In this document: piece after piece, positions 1 through 13,400 of the stretch
How positions within the stretch are numbered: the stretch's first letter is position 1
Layout of the letters: every line of letters starts with the position of its first letter
DNA from: Phytoseiulus persimilis
Lineage: Eukaryota > Arthropoda > Arachnida > Mesostigmata > Phytoseiidae
Length of the DNA: 64,000 nt
Assembly (NCBI GenBank): GCA_037576195.1
Contig: CM075103.1
Location: forward strand, 29,596,723-29,660,722
Direction: 5' to 3'
Made by a program: the position numbers and the translations under genes
The notes under the pieces: generated by a model
What the model was told of the DNA's origin: nothing
What the model saw: the letters and a program-made list of their open reading frames with translations, nothing else
Databases searched by the model: none

Positions 1-83
1 GTCGTTCAACATCTTACGCTCAGTGAAACTCACCGAAAATACCCTGTTCGAATGTATTCACTGACCATGGAAGGTCTCATTAC

Positions 84-212
84 CCTGTTATTGTTGTTCG
101 GAACGATAGCAACTGCTAACGGTTCCTGATTCTCCGCAACGCTGTTCTCCAATCCTTCCACGAGCTTCTCGTCGATACGATGCGAACCTTCAGAATTGGC
201 TGATGATCCCAT
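84..212 (-). CDS. Candidate first coding exon, gene continues off the left edge
   Basis: The minus-strand frame opens with ATG at 212-210 and gives 43 codons ending in a short Asn run and Arg, followed by a GTAATG donor (83-78). The peptide is polar and acidic, with no signal peptide or domain that I recognise. If real, it is the 5' end of a gene whose other exons lie left of the window. It could equally be a chance open frame, since such frames are frequent here. Confidence 0.25.
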
Positions 213-2170
213 AGAAGTCCTTGCAATGGATTGTTACAATGTTGGAACAATATCTCCGTTCTTGCGTACAATGCCATCTCATACCTAACATCGAAGACAC
301 GACCCTGCGTTGTTTTGGTTGTTAGAGTTTGATGCTGGCTTTGGTACCAGAACTCCTCTCTATACCAAGAAGGTTCCGTCGAAAGCAAACCGAAAGTGAT
401 GAGAACGGTCTAAAATATATCGCAACCATCATCGTCGTCGTCATTGTCCACTCCGACCGTCGTAGGTATCATTATTCAGTTTTAGAGACGATGATCACGA
501 TCTGTGAATGGAACGACGGCCGCCGAGATGGCGCCTTTCCAAAATACCCTGTACAAGCTACGCGGACTCGAGTCCCAAATCGGTCCTCGATCGGCTCGCG
601 GTTCATACTCTTAACCTTCTGCGGTGACCTGTCCTGCATGTGAACGACGGCAAGTAGAGCCCGTCGTAAACCGACAGAAGAATATGCCATTTGGAGAACG
701 TACCGTGTGTCGAAATCAGTCGCCTCGAAGATTCTCCTTTTCTTCAACCTAACTAAGGAACATAATCTCCTGTGCAGGTTGCAATCATAACAATAATCCA
801 ACTGCCCGAGGAACGGAATTCCAGAAATAAGGAAGGAACATCCGATTGCTAGACACGGAAACCGTGATGATGCAAATATATGATCACACAGGAACAAGGT
901 GACAATAAGAGTTCTCCTCGACGCAATATTCTTCAGATATTGAATTCTATTCTCTAGAAACTCTCTGTGTGTTCATCGTCTGCCTAAATACTCTGTGTCT
1001 GTGTTTGGTCTACGGCGGAAATCTAAACGTAGGAGGGGCAGCCTCATTGCGTTTCCAGGTGGGAATCGTTGCATCAATTTGTTCAATCGAGCCAGAATCG
1101 TGCGTCACCCGGTTCGTTCCAGAATAATATAACTCGGAATCTCGGAGAATTAGGTGATTTTCTTGCTCCAGAGTAGCGGTTGTGAGACCGATAGGATCGA
1201 AAGTAAATTTCCTCTGCGATTTGTGTCATCACCCTGTTCTGTCGACGATGGGCTGGTTGTATATCGTTACTCGTTCTGGTTTATATATTATATAAGAAAG
1301 TATAATAGTAATAGGTGCTCTTGCATAAGAATTTGAACTATTCAAGACCGGCAGCCCCTCCTGTATAGTATTCTCCGAGCTTGGCCCGGATTTTACGTAA
1401 TAATCATCACGATGTTTAACCCTGTTTACTGTTAGTTCTGTTTTTCTTTCGGTCAGCGGCCTCTCGACTCTATTCTGCTGCTGCTTCAGACCTTCCTCTG
1501 CTCGCGCTTCCTACACTGTCGTTAGTTCTGGTTTTCGTGGGATTTTTCATCGGATCGAAGCGATTCGATCTGAGGAACAAAAATCATGATTCCGTTCCAG
1601 AAACCGCTATCCGAGGATTCTCTGAATAGCCTCAAGATCGAACACGGCCTCGATTGCATCAATTTCCCCGAGTATTGAAACCGGATCAAACGAAATTGCT
1701 TCGCTTCTCCAATTGTTTTCGAAATGAATTTTCGTGTGAAATTGCACGGGGTGAGGTTTTGCATCGCTTCGCACTCCCTGCGAGGGAGCAACTGTGCTTG
1801 GAAGCGACTCTGGCAGCCGCCCCATCGGTGTCCCGGTTGGGTGAACAGTCGACCAGTTATTCCACGTTGCATTGGTAGATAGTCGTTGCTGACGTCGCCT
1901 TCGTGAAAATAATGATCGATCTCAGTCACTTCCTTTCAAAAGAGAGAGAGAGAGAGAGAGAGAGAGGCATAGTAGTGTCTGCATATTTTTGGGTGGAAGA
2001 AGTTTGTTGGTGCTCGCAAGCGGCTACGTTACGATTAGCAATCGATTATCATTCAATAGAGCGGTTTGCGGACAGTGGTACATCAAACTTCGTCCTTTCG
2101 TTCGACGTGGAAGAGTGATCTGCTAGTTGTTCCTCTCGCTAACGCCGCGATTGACGTCGACACGCTTGCA
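213..2170. other. Intergenic stretch, no gene recognised
   Basis: This stretch holds short frames on both strands without matching splice sites, an AT-rich patch near 1270-1320, and an (AG)n microsatellite at 1941-1966. The 3' UTR of the SANT-domain gene should lie in its right part, just below 2171. I saw no canonical AATAAA on the minus strand close to that stop. Confidence 0.5.
1941..1966. repeat. (AG)13 microsatellite
   Basis: Thirteen uninterrupted AG dinucleotides. It lies about 200 bases downstream of the stop of the minus-strand SANT-domain gene, so it could be in that gene's 3' UTR. Confidence 0.95.
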
Positions 2171-4470
2171 CTAGACGTTTCGCTGTCGTGTCGTAGCGTC
2201 TTGAAGAGCTACGAGGCATTGCATTAGTTGTTGCTGGCCTAAGAGAGCCTGTTGGAGCTGCTGCTGGGAGACGAGCGCCTGTTGCGCTACCAGAAGCTGG
2301 GCTTGAAGCATCCGCTCAACTGATTTGATCAGTTTTCCTGGAGGTCGACAAACACCGCAAAGTTAGTAAGCCCCGCCATGTCTTGAGCGAAGTGGGTGAC
2401 CTCGTCGTGCGCAGCATTCGCGGGAGCATAACTTCCGTTGAGTTGACTTACGCGAGAGGATGTCAGGATGATGACAGCACTTCTTTCTTATTGATTTTTT
2501 CAGCTGGTTCTCCACAGCATTGAATCGGATCGTTTTCTTCTCGCTCGTGACCTTGCCGTCTTGCATATCATCTTCAACATCCAGAACTTCGCCGTCCTGT
2601 AATAAGCATGTCATGAGTTGGCTGAACTGTGCTGGGAACTGAGCGGAACAGAGAATGTTTTTAGGCTCGGCGTTCGGGGCGGTGTTATTTCTCGAACCGG
2701 AAACATTGTCTCGGACGGTGGCGTAATAGGGCGAGGTGCCGCTCGAGGCGGATACAGAACCGGAATGCTTCGGAAAATATCGCCCCTCCCCACCTCCATC
2801 TATGCGGTGAGCCAACCAAGTCCTGCGTGCCCAGTGCCGCTTCTGGACAAATGCCGCCTGGAGCAGACCGCACCTCGCGTTTCAGCCCCCTTGCCCCTCG
2901 GTCTGGATTCACCGGGAGCACCCCGCCGCATGCGACGATGCGTTACCACCATCTAGAACGAAAATCATCCGCATGCTACGAAACTCCCAGACGGAGCCGA
3001 CCAACCTTTGAAAGGATCTCTTTCTTGACACCACCCGTGGGTGTCGTTGTTTCGGGGCTTGCGGCCACAGAGGCGTTCGCCAAAGAGTTTTGCAGCGCGT
3101 TCAGAACAGCCGATCCTCCACCAGAGCTGCAACTCGACAGAGGCGTCGTCGAACAATTTCGTTCTTCGTCCACGTACGATGATGTCACTTCTGAAGGTTC
3201 ACTTCCTGAATAGCAGAAAAATAGATCTCGGCTCATATTTGCATCTTGTTCGATCTGCCATCCTCATCAACTCCACAACGTTATAGAAGAGGAGTCTTAT
3301 TGAAATGCCACCTCGACAAGAAACCTCACCGATTCTCGATTTAAGCGTGCTTGTGATTTCAGCGTTTCCATTTGCATGCGTTTCTAACTCTTCCGGCGTT
3401 TGCTGAGAGTTGCCCACAGCCGACCTTTTTGGACAAACGAGAGCTACTGGCTCATCCGACGAATCGCTCTGAAAATTCGGCGCAAACAGAGATTGAGTAC
3501 TGGCTTCGCGAATCCGGTAGAAAATGAAGGAGAAACGATTTCGTTTCGAGATTCCCGATTCCATCCCTCTCGCTCACCTGGTAAATGAAGTTGTCCCCGA
3601 GAAATCTGTGCATATATTGAAACCAGCGAATGTCCCCCCCTCGCAGGGGCGCACCGCGCATCGTCCGTCTGCGGAAAGAATGGCAAGGTACCGCTTTAGA
3701 ACACGACTGATCATCTGCTTCCGAACCTCGATCGAGTCGCGTACGAGGGAGTATCACGAATCGCTCACCTGTACGCCTGTGTGAGATTGTCGATCTTGAC
3801 CTTGATCTGCTGGGTAGTTACATTAAGTCCATTCTGTGCGAGTTCATCCCTCATCTGCAACAGGTGGATTCGTTTGCATGAGCGCGGACACTCGACCGAT
3901 GCGGGAGAATGGCAGTTCCCGCTCGCGTGGAGAAGAATCCCCCACGACATATTGGGACCTTTTCCGATCCCAGGCCGAGCCACAGTCGTTTCGGCATCGT
4001 TCGGCTTACCTTTTCATAGATATGGGCATTCCTTCGGTGGCTTTTGAGAGCATCGTGGTGTTTCTCCCAGCTACGTATGAACATCATGGTCTCCGACTCT
4101 CTCCACTGACGTCGTCTGAAATTCAACCTGTTCTCAACAAACTGGAGGCTCGAATCGTCGGGGTGGGACACGTTCACACATGATCGGTGTCTCGACTCGC
4201 CGCTCTTCTTCTGGCTAGAAATCTCTTGAATTAAGAATCGGTCATGAGAGAACTGTTCCTCGTTACTGACCTGCGAACGACGAGCGGGCTCCCCAGCGAT
4301 TCGCCAACTCCGGCTACCAACCCATTCGAAGCAGAGCCATTCCCTAACGCGGGTGGTGTCACCGGACCCGGTCCTGGGCCCAGACCCGCTCCCAAACCTA
4401 GGGGGGCGCCCACCCCTCCCGCCTGACATAGTTGTAGCATTACCTGGTGAACAGAGAAGCATGCTGTCAT
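2171..4470 (-). CDS. Myb/SANT-like (trihelix) DNA-binding domain protein
   Basis: Probable sequence-specific nuclear DNA-binding protein. Eight exons keep phase from ATG at 4470 to TAG at 2171: 4470-4271, 4115-4010, 3854-3769, 3668-3578, 3468-3330, 3205-3006, 2596-2452 and 2337-2171, giving 377 aa. Exon 1 encodes a Gly/Pro/Ala-rich N terminus. Exons 2-4 (about residues 68-132) show the trihelix pattern: a Trp-anchored first helix with FIRSWEKH, then RRNAHIYEK, then an amphipathic segment ending VKIDNLTQAYR, then a Trp/Phe-rich fourth helix (IRWFQYMHRFLG). This matches Myb/SANT-like domain 4 proteins such as the MSANTD family. Exons 5-6 are Ser/Thr-rich linker. Exon 7 is acidic then basic. Exon 8 is a Gln/Leu-rich helix that may mediate dimerisation. 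The exon 6 donor (GTTGGT) is weak but phase-correct. The target genes are unknown. An earlier start is possible. Confidence 0.75.
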
Positions 4471-7400
4471 TTCACATGGATTTGAGTCAGGCTCGCACTG
4501 CCGCTGTGTCGCTAAAACGGATGATGTGATCCACGCTCACTCAGCCCTGCGGAATTACGACGCTCATCCACTGCGAAGGCATCGACCGGGTGAGCATAGG
4601 AACGGATGTGCGTTGAGATCGGTGTGTAAAAGCAAGTCGAAGTCGTCACTGCCGTTGCTAGTGCAGCTCTAAAACAATCAACTGATCAATAAAGCTTCAG
4701 CTTTGGCACCAGTTCGAATATCAGAACACGCTGTTCGTGTTCGCGAGTGGCCACTCACTTAGGCGCTCCGCTTTCCACTGGAAATCGATTCCCTTCACAT
4801 CGAGGTCCGCGACGTGAGTGGGAAATCTTCACTGATTCCATCAAAGTCAGTCAATAAGCGGTCCTAGGAGAACGGTCGGCCTCGTCGCCGCAGCGGAACA
4901 AAGTGGTTTACTACGATGTTGACTTTGGGAGCAATGCACTTGTTACAGGAGACGCCTGGATCACTCAAAAGGCTGGCACATCCCTTCGACTTAAACCTCC
5001 GATGTGTTTCAATCGAGAGCGTTGAACTCAGCCGTTCCGTCGAATGAATTCCGGCGAGTTCCTGATCTGAGCCAATCAAAAACGGAGATTCTCGTCCAGC
5101 CGCGAAACAGCACTTTTCCTCCACTTCCAAGAGGACAACTCCGCCCGAGCCCCTCTTCTTGCTCTCAAAACTCAGCTGAGGACGGATTCTATGACTCTCC
5201 CGAATCCTCTACGAGCTCCAGGAAATCCCAGCAGGATGTGGGTTGGCCGAACCGGGAGTTGCAAGAGTCAGCGACCAAGAGCCAGTTCCTGGTCCTCTGT
5301 GCGGGCGTGGGCGGCAACCAGTGGCGTCATGCTATGAGTCGCGGCCGGGACTCCCGCATGTATGTAAAAGGAACGATCCGCGAAGAAGAGCAATATTCTT
5401 TGTCATGGCAGATCCGGAGCGCGATATTTCGTGTTGCGAGCTGGAAAGGATTTCCGACCCTCGGCTCATGCAGCCGGAGCTCAGCTCGAATTCAACTAGA
5501 AACAGAGCTCGGGCTTGGACATCGCGGATCAGACTGAAGGCTGTCGGGAGATGTCGTCCGTCACACGCTTATAAATCAATACTAACACGCGCATTTCGAG
5601 TTATTGCGACATTACGATTGCAGGATGTTCTGCGAGCGAATTGTCATATTTTTGACCTCGATGGCCCGTGTTCTCTCTCACAGCAACTGTCATCGCCGAG
5701 CTCACGTCACAAGTCACGGCTCACTAGGACGTGCGCTACGTGCTCAGAACGCACAGCCTTCAGCGGCTGCATGACTCCATCACCGGAACTCATCCGCTCG
5801 TTTTCTGTCTCACGTCTGGGATTTCGTCGCGTTAGAGGGGTTGTTCTTCATGGATAATAGGGAAAAAATCCGCTGAGAGACGTTGTGCGATTCGTTAATC
5901 TATGAGACCGAAATCCAGCACTCGATCAACTCGCTGGATTCTTTCTCTCGTCGCGCCCGTAGCGTTTTCAGGATATGAATTGAGTCTTCTCCAGTTGTTT
6001 TCGTGAACCTCGGGGACTCGATCGGAATCCGGTGATATTCGCTCATGCTCCCGATTGTTGAGAGCTCCGCGCAACCCTCACGCGTTTCCGCCGGATGATT
6101 TTGACATCGAGGCAAATTCAACGAGGTGGAGTTTGAGGCGCTGCAGGAGCAGGACAAACTCGCTCACTGTATTGAATATCGCCAGCTCGAAGAGTGAGTC
6201 CCAAAGAGTGGCACAGCCCTGCAGAGAGCGTTCGAGAGGCGAGGGAGGAAATATCGTGCATGACACAATAACACAGTGACAGTACGATCTCGTGCACACG
6301 CCGTTCGCGTCAGCGGGAATGGCTAGTCACGCCCGACATGAATTCGAATCAATCCACGACTACTGATGCGAGGCAGCTGCCGAAACGCTCGCTCGCGCTA
6401 GGCGCGTTGGCCGCTCGGGTCCGTCCCCTCCGAAACATTCGAGGGATTTTCGATTCGTCTTGAAACAACCACCGATTTACCACCTTACGAAGTCCTGGGC
6501 GAGTTCGAAAGGGCCCCGCCGCTCGGGCTCATCGCGAGCTGAGACGACTCCACAGTTCGATCGTTGAAGGCTCAACAAGGACGCTCGGGGCAGTAACAGT
6601 GGACTAGCGAAAAACAAAAGAAGCTTGGCATGGTATGAATAGTGCCGGGTCGATGATGAGCCCGAGCGAGCTCACGGAAGGGCTCCGACAAGAGCCCAAC
6701 GACGCTGTCGATGGAATCCAGGGACACATAGCCGCGGAACATGGGTGAATCACACGAGTATTGCAGTGAGTGTGTTTGTTTCTTGGCTCGGGCTCGTTGG
6801 CCACGCCACAAACTTATCCCAACGATGGTCGAGAGGGGCACGAAGCAAAGCTCCCCCGCACTCCAAATATTTGCGTCTCGTATCAGCGTTGTCGTCACCG
6901 CGCTCGGTCGGCTCTGCCGTTCCAAGGTGGAGGGAAGGAGAACAACAACGATGGCGACATATTCTGCTAATCTCATGTAGAACTCGGAACCATCGAGGAT
7001 CATTGGACGATCGACATGACAGGGGTTGAGATCAGCTTTCTGGGATCCCGATGAATCCATGAGCAGGTACGCGACTGCCCCGCCCCCTCCCTCTCCCCCC
7101 TTCTTCCAGCTTAGTCGGCTTGACCGAGGGTTCGTTCCATCTGTATCCTGTTTTAATCTGTCAGAGCGATTCCGTGCTGCCCAGGAATGTAATCACCTTT
7201 CGGTTTGCATTTCGCTGGTCCCGCTGCCAAAGGAGCTGCAGATCGAAATGTGGAGAGGCCAAATGCGGCAAATTGTGGGGGTGATGGCCGGGACGACCAA
7301 CGCTCGTGAGCTGGCTGACTGTGATCGGGGCTGTAGGGGCAGGGAGGGGGGCACGGACAAGGGGGGGGGGGGGGCGCGTCGCAACTCAGAGGGATGGACA

Positions 7401-10400
7401 CTGGGGGACGATCTCTCCTACTGAATAATGGACCAGGCTTCGTCCGTTCTCTGCTGCTGCTGCGGCTGTCGCTGCCCTCCCCTAGAAGTCAATGTTATCT
7501 CCCTCTGCTCTTCTCTCGGATATGACCCAGTTAGCATTGCGGCCACTGGCCCCTGTACTGGACGCCGTGTGTAGCTGTCTGTACATCTGCTGGGACGGTC
7601 GCATGGCTTGACGGACCGACCGACGCCAGCTTCCTTCCTCGCCGGGTACAGCTGCAACAACACCTTCGTCTCGGGCTCCATTGATTAACGACTATATTTG
7701 GCTCCGGCTGAGACCAGCAGGGATTCTCCAATGACCTTTGGCAGAGTTCAACGCGTAGTTTTTCGTCTTGGAATTTCTTTTGGCGTCGAGCCGATCACTC
7801 GGCCGGGCTTGCTCCGAGGATGCATCTGACATGTCGAGCTATGCATCCGGTTGTTTCGAAACTTCACCGGGAACGGAAGATTCCGCAACTTTGATTCCGA
7901 GGGGCCAGCAATCGCGACTAGACGCATCCGAGGCGAACGGATCCAGTCCGAGCGACACACCACCGCGGAAATTGAAGACAACGCGGGCGTGGATTCTGAT
8001 CTGGGCGACGTGCGTCCAAATTACGTGGGATCGCGTGCGGTTGTTATTATCGCCTCAACCGCAGCCGCTCTCGAAAATTCGTGCGACGAGCAAAAGCGTT
8101 CCCCTCCGCGGATGAATAATTCACTCACGACGGCAGAGTCATTAGCAGTTACGTCGTAACGCTGAATGTCGGGCTTTCGAGAATGCAGAGCCTTGAATCA
8201 CATCTGAGACTTTTTTTCTCATGAATCCAACACCAGTCTGTACGGCGGCGACTCATCGCACCGCGATAGAGGATGGGTTCCGGTCTCGTCGGTAGATGAG
8301 ATATTTTGGACTCTCCAAGTTCCTCCGTGGGTCCTCACTCCATCTTGAACCTATCGCGGGAATTCCGGAGAGGATTCTGGGTCGGGTCGAGGGGCGTGAA
8401 AGCTATGTTCGTATGGAGGGGGATTATTTGTTACAGCGTGCGCAGGTAGAGGGATGGGCATTTATGGCGGTTTTTTAGGAGAACACCCAAGTCCTCCCCA
8501 TGAAGCGGACCCCGGAAGTTTCAGCGCGTGCGGCTTCCGATCTGAACCGGCGCAGAGAACTCCACTCCTGTCGCCTGAACCTCCCGGTGGGATGATTCCG
8601 CTTCCCCGGCGCGCTGCTGGCTCGATTGGACAAAAATTCCGCAGAGCGAACCGGAGGCACCGACGGGAGATACCGGTAGTTTTCCATCCGCTCGGAGCAG
8701 CAATCCGAGAACGTAAACTGTCGTTGCATTTCTCGAAGGAGGTGCGGATCTTCCGGATCGCGACTCATCTCTTGGAAATGCCGCGGAGCCGGGCAGTGTC
8801 ACAGAACCTCAATTCGCGCCGAAGCAGAGCTCGCGCCGAACATCGACCGACTCTCCGAGCTCTGGAGAAAACTAAAGATTGCCGGGAAATTCATCAATTG
8901 TTCACAAAGTCTCACCCCGACGTCATCGTCGTTGCTGTGCACGAACATCATTCCAGCACGTCGCCGGCTCAACATGGCGCAAATGCCATTGTCAGCTAAT
9001 TCGATGAAGCCTCGCGTATCATCACGGGAAGAAGAGCGGATGACGAGGTACCTAATCCAAATTGGTTTCCGTAATGTGATTTGGCTGCGTCTGCGCGCGC
9101 CCGTGATCCGTTTGACGCAGGAGGCTTGGCGAGCTCGACGTCTCCGGTTCCGTGTTCCAGTCCGAAATAATTCGAAAGCCGGGTCGGCATCATTCCCGGT
9201 AGCTCGATGTGATTCCGGAGGCGTTTGCCCGATCCAAGGAATTGAGAAACCCGGTCGGGCTCTCCCCGAGTGAGCCGAAGCAGCGCCGCGTGTAGGAGCG
9301 TGGTTCCGCGGAACCCACTCGGCGCGGCTTGACAAATGTCAAGAGAACGCTCTTGTGAACGAGCCATGTTTACAGATTGCTTTGGCCCGTTGTTGGACAG
9401 CGTTGCACGACTCTCGATCGCCCCGTCTGAATGTACGGCGGCCTGTCGATGCCGTGAGAGGAATTCATCAACGGCGATTAGCCTGCGAACTGACACGACT
9501 GAAAACGGCGCGGCAGCTCCCGACAGCGGTCGGCTTCGATTCGCGGAACTCTCCGTCAGCTTGCATGATTGCGCCGTTGAAGTCGCGCCTATCTACCCGT
9601 TCCATCACGGGGGGAGCGGACACGCTTGACGTTGTGTTGTCGCAGGTGATCACGATAAGGGTTGTATGTGTATCAAAGAATTAGCTTGCGGTCTCGCTGT
9701 GACAAATGTATCGCGGTCAGTGGAAGCGCCGTTACTCGCGGGGAAGTCATCATTAATCATTCCTAATGGAAAGCTCTGATAGCGGCGAACAGCGGGTCGG
9801 GCGAACCGACTAACGGGACACATAGCGAGCGAGCCAGCGGCTCCTGGTCCACACTGATAGCAACGCAGGTAAACGACGGCGGACGCACTGAGCGGGGAAA
9901 CTGCGACCACGGAGCCCAAACACTGAGCCGCACGGATTTACGGGCGCGCTGCCCCGTCAGGGAAGGGCTCCCGAGCGTGGAATGCTCCCACTGGACGAAT
10001 TGTCTCTAAAGCTCACCTGAGACGCGCTTGTGAGATCATCCATGGCGCATGGACGTTGTTGCTCGAAAGGTTTGTCGCTGGCACCAATAACAAGCACACT
10101 GTCGCTTCGGGTACGTCGTATACGGCTACGTTCGACGATGCTTCAGGCGGGCAGGGGCAGTTTCCACAAGGCGGATGGCAGGCAGAGGTCGTCGTACACA
10201 CCCCAGCCATATATGTGTGTACATACATATATCATATATTGCTCTCTCAAACGAGTCTCTCGCGCCGCGATCCAGCCCACCCAACCCCACTACACTGAGG
10301 CGTTCTACGCATACTCCTCCATAGAGATAAGCGGCGTATGTGACATAGCCAATAGGAGAGTGTGAGCTTCAAACTGTTCAACAAATCGACCAAATCTCTC

Positions 10401-13400
10401 GGAGCGTTCAACCGTCCCGACGCCGTCTCCGCGCTGGAAAATCGTCCTACGGGGCCTTCGTCGCTTTTCCCTGCGTCTCCGATCTTCCGGGAAGCTCGTG
10501 TCCCGCGCAGCGGCTGGAGGAATTAGCCGACCGCGGGAACTCCAAGGCAAACCCCACGAGCGAGCGCTGGTTAGGAGGCCAGGCAGGCAGGCGGGCGGGC
10601 GGACGGGCAGGAAGATTTATGATGTGGTTGCTTCTCCCCATCGGCGTGTTCCGTTCATTTATCATGGCCCCAGGTTTTCCGCAACAACATCATTTGACTC
10701 GCAACAGTTGATACACGTGCTCGACATTTAACTGCCCAAATCGCCAAACTCGATCGTCTGCCGGGATTGAATCTTTTCGGGAACGGCTCATCCATCCAGG
10801 AATCGAATCATTCCCTCGCGACGGCCCAGGTGAACGACACTCAACAAGTCATCAAGAAAGCCGTGACCAACGGCATCCTGTTGTTGGGTGACCACGGCCC
10901 AGAGACGAGGATTTATGAGAACACGATGTTTATCTTATCAGCAGAACGCTGCACGGAATTCGGCCCACGACGTGCGGCACGCCGCCAACGAGTCGTTCAG
11001 TCGACTTGGCTGTTGGTGCTGTCAACGTTGTTGTCATCGTGTTTTTCATTGCTAATGTTTATGCGGTGGCTTCGGCGACGTTTCGCGGATGCTCAAATCA
11101 GAGAAGTGAGCTCGCGCCGGTGAGTCTTGAGGCTGACTCGTGACTCCGTATGAGTCATTTAGAGTGCGTGGACCCCGAAATGGATACGACCTCGTACGCA
11201 GCTCTTCTTCGTTCATCGAGTGAGGGAGAGTCCAAGTTGCCATCTCGACGGAGAGCGAAAGAAGGGCCCGTAGTTAGTCTATGGGGTCGTCCCTCGCTTA
11301 AACCCGCCAGCCAGACAGACCATCCAGCAGCTTCATGGCCAGGGTACACGGAGCAGGCCCAAGCCAGCGAGTCTCATAGCGGATCTATAGCGACAGCGAG
11401 CAGGCTTCACGCTCCCCTCCCTTTGGGCCTCATGGCGTCATTTCTACAATGGCCAAGACATCTCTCCCACCGGAGGCCGTGTTTGGAGCCCAGAAGTTAA
11501 TGCGGCGCGCTCCCTTTCATTCAAGGAGCTCAAACTCGTCAGTCACACTCGGGCGTTTTCAATTAATTTCGAGCGTCGACCCGACGCCTGGGATCGGACT
11601 TGAGCGTGGAGGTCGCTGATATCTCAAATCAGCTCGGCCTTATCCGATCATACGGCGACTTCGCTGTGAGAATCCGATTTCAATCAACAGGGAAACGTCT
11701 CCATGTAATGGCTATTGAATCCGAGCGATATACATACGTGCGCTTGATTCAGAACATATGATTGTATTCGAGATGAAAAAAGTGAAAGAAATCCCCAGAT
11801 CATCGAACTATTCCTCAGAGGAGCTATTCGAGTCCCAGTTCAGAGTTGGAGAATATGAAACATCTTTTCTCCTGACTGCCGGCTAGCTGGGTTGCCGACT
11901 GCATGGCGCGCAGGCTCACTCTGTGATTCCTGACTCGCGGGGAAAGAACACTTACACCCGAAGTTGAATATCATTTCATCCTGCAAACTCCTGCGAGGAG
12001 AACAGTGAGCCCAACAGCCTCCACCCAGAGGCCCAGGGCGAGGGTAGTTCGGTTCTTTTTTCTTCTCCCCGAGCTGCCGCTGTGCTTCTCCTCGTGCCGC
12101 TCCCCAGCAGTGACGGCCTGTGTGTCATTTACAAATTATTAATTTTTTACCCGATTCCCAACCCGGCTCTTCGCAGCTCTCCTCTGTTCCTCGGCTTTGT
12201 CCCTCACCCCACGCGTACCCCTGTGCTTCCAAACTCCGGCATGAGATGCAGTGGCGCCGCCTGGATAAGCAACGACAAAACAATTACCACTCGTACAAGA
12301 ACCTCCAACAATAGGTATTCCTCGGGTCTGTTTATGCCGTCGAATCCGCTTATTGGAACCGTCGGATACACGGAGCAGTGCGAGCCATTCTGAACCGAAG
12401 TTCAGTGAATCGATTCGTTCGATCAAGTGGCTCGAAATCACGATGTAGCTCCTTGAAGCAGATGTTACATCCTGATGACCTCCAGGCACCAGACTCGACG
12501 AAACATGAACCCGCTTCCCTCCAGGGAGACTCGAATAATCTTTTCGATTCCGCCGTGTTGCGTGTTCGTGGAAGAACCTGCACAAAAGGGTCCAGACTTT
12601 TTTCATGCCAAATCTCGGTGGGAAATCATGTTCTCCTCGGTTATCCGGTGTCCCGATACCTGGTCATGGAGAAAATCTCGCAGACCTCACTCCGAGACGG
12701 AATCCATCATCATGGCGAGCGAGCAGTAGTTAACGACTGTCGATATCCGCAACCTGCGGAGATGACTCATTCGGGGAAGCGGCTCTCTAAACAACTCCAT
12801 CGTGAACTCGCAGGTTCGCTGGGAAAGTTGAGCCCGCGGAGAACGTTATCGAAGGCGTGAGACCTGGGATCTGAGTGTAATTCGGAGCGATGTCCCGACT
12901 TTCTCTCAGCGACTCGGTGGATATCCAATGTCGCCGGTACCGCCTCGAGATTTCTCACCAGACATGGGGAACTGCGATTCGCTACCTGTGCTTTAAGAGT
13001 CCGATATCTCTCCAGCACACGAAGAGAATGTCCCTGATGTGGCATGATGGAGTGGAATGCATATGACTCAAGGAGAAACCAAAAACTCGAAATGCACAGA
13101 ACTGGTTTTCATCGAAATGGGTCGATCGAACTCCATTCTCAGCTGCAGTTATTGAATAAGATTTGGATCCGCACTCTTGAGCGTTCCTGAGCAAGCGAAG
13201 AACTGAGAGCGATACGGCTTCCCCGTTTCCGTACGATTCTGGGGCTCGTCGCCGAGAAAACGGTAGTCTGAAAAATCGATGGAACTGAAAACCAAGGGCT
13301 GACCAAAGGAGGCACTTGCCAGATTCGGAAACTGCGATCTGGATTTTTTCGCAAGCTAGGCAACACCATCCATGCTGAATGGCAATTCTCGTTCGTCGGG

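Noticed and set aside
8996-9496. Minus-strand frame with an ankyrin-like TTLLHAALL string
   Set aside because: A single short string does not make an ankyrin repeat. No second repeat at 33-residue spacing and no splice chain.
10767-11123. Plus-strand frame with a hydrophobic segment and SSIQESNHSL start
   Set aside because: No family match, and the basic run after the hydrophobic part looks random. Flanking splice sites do not give a chain.
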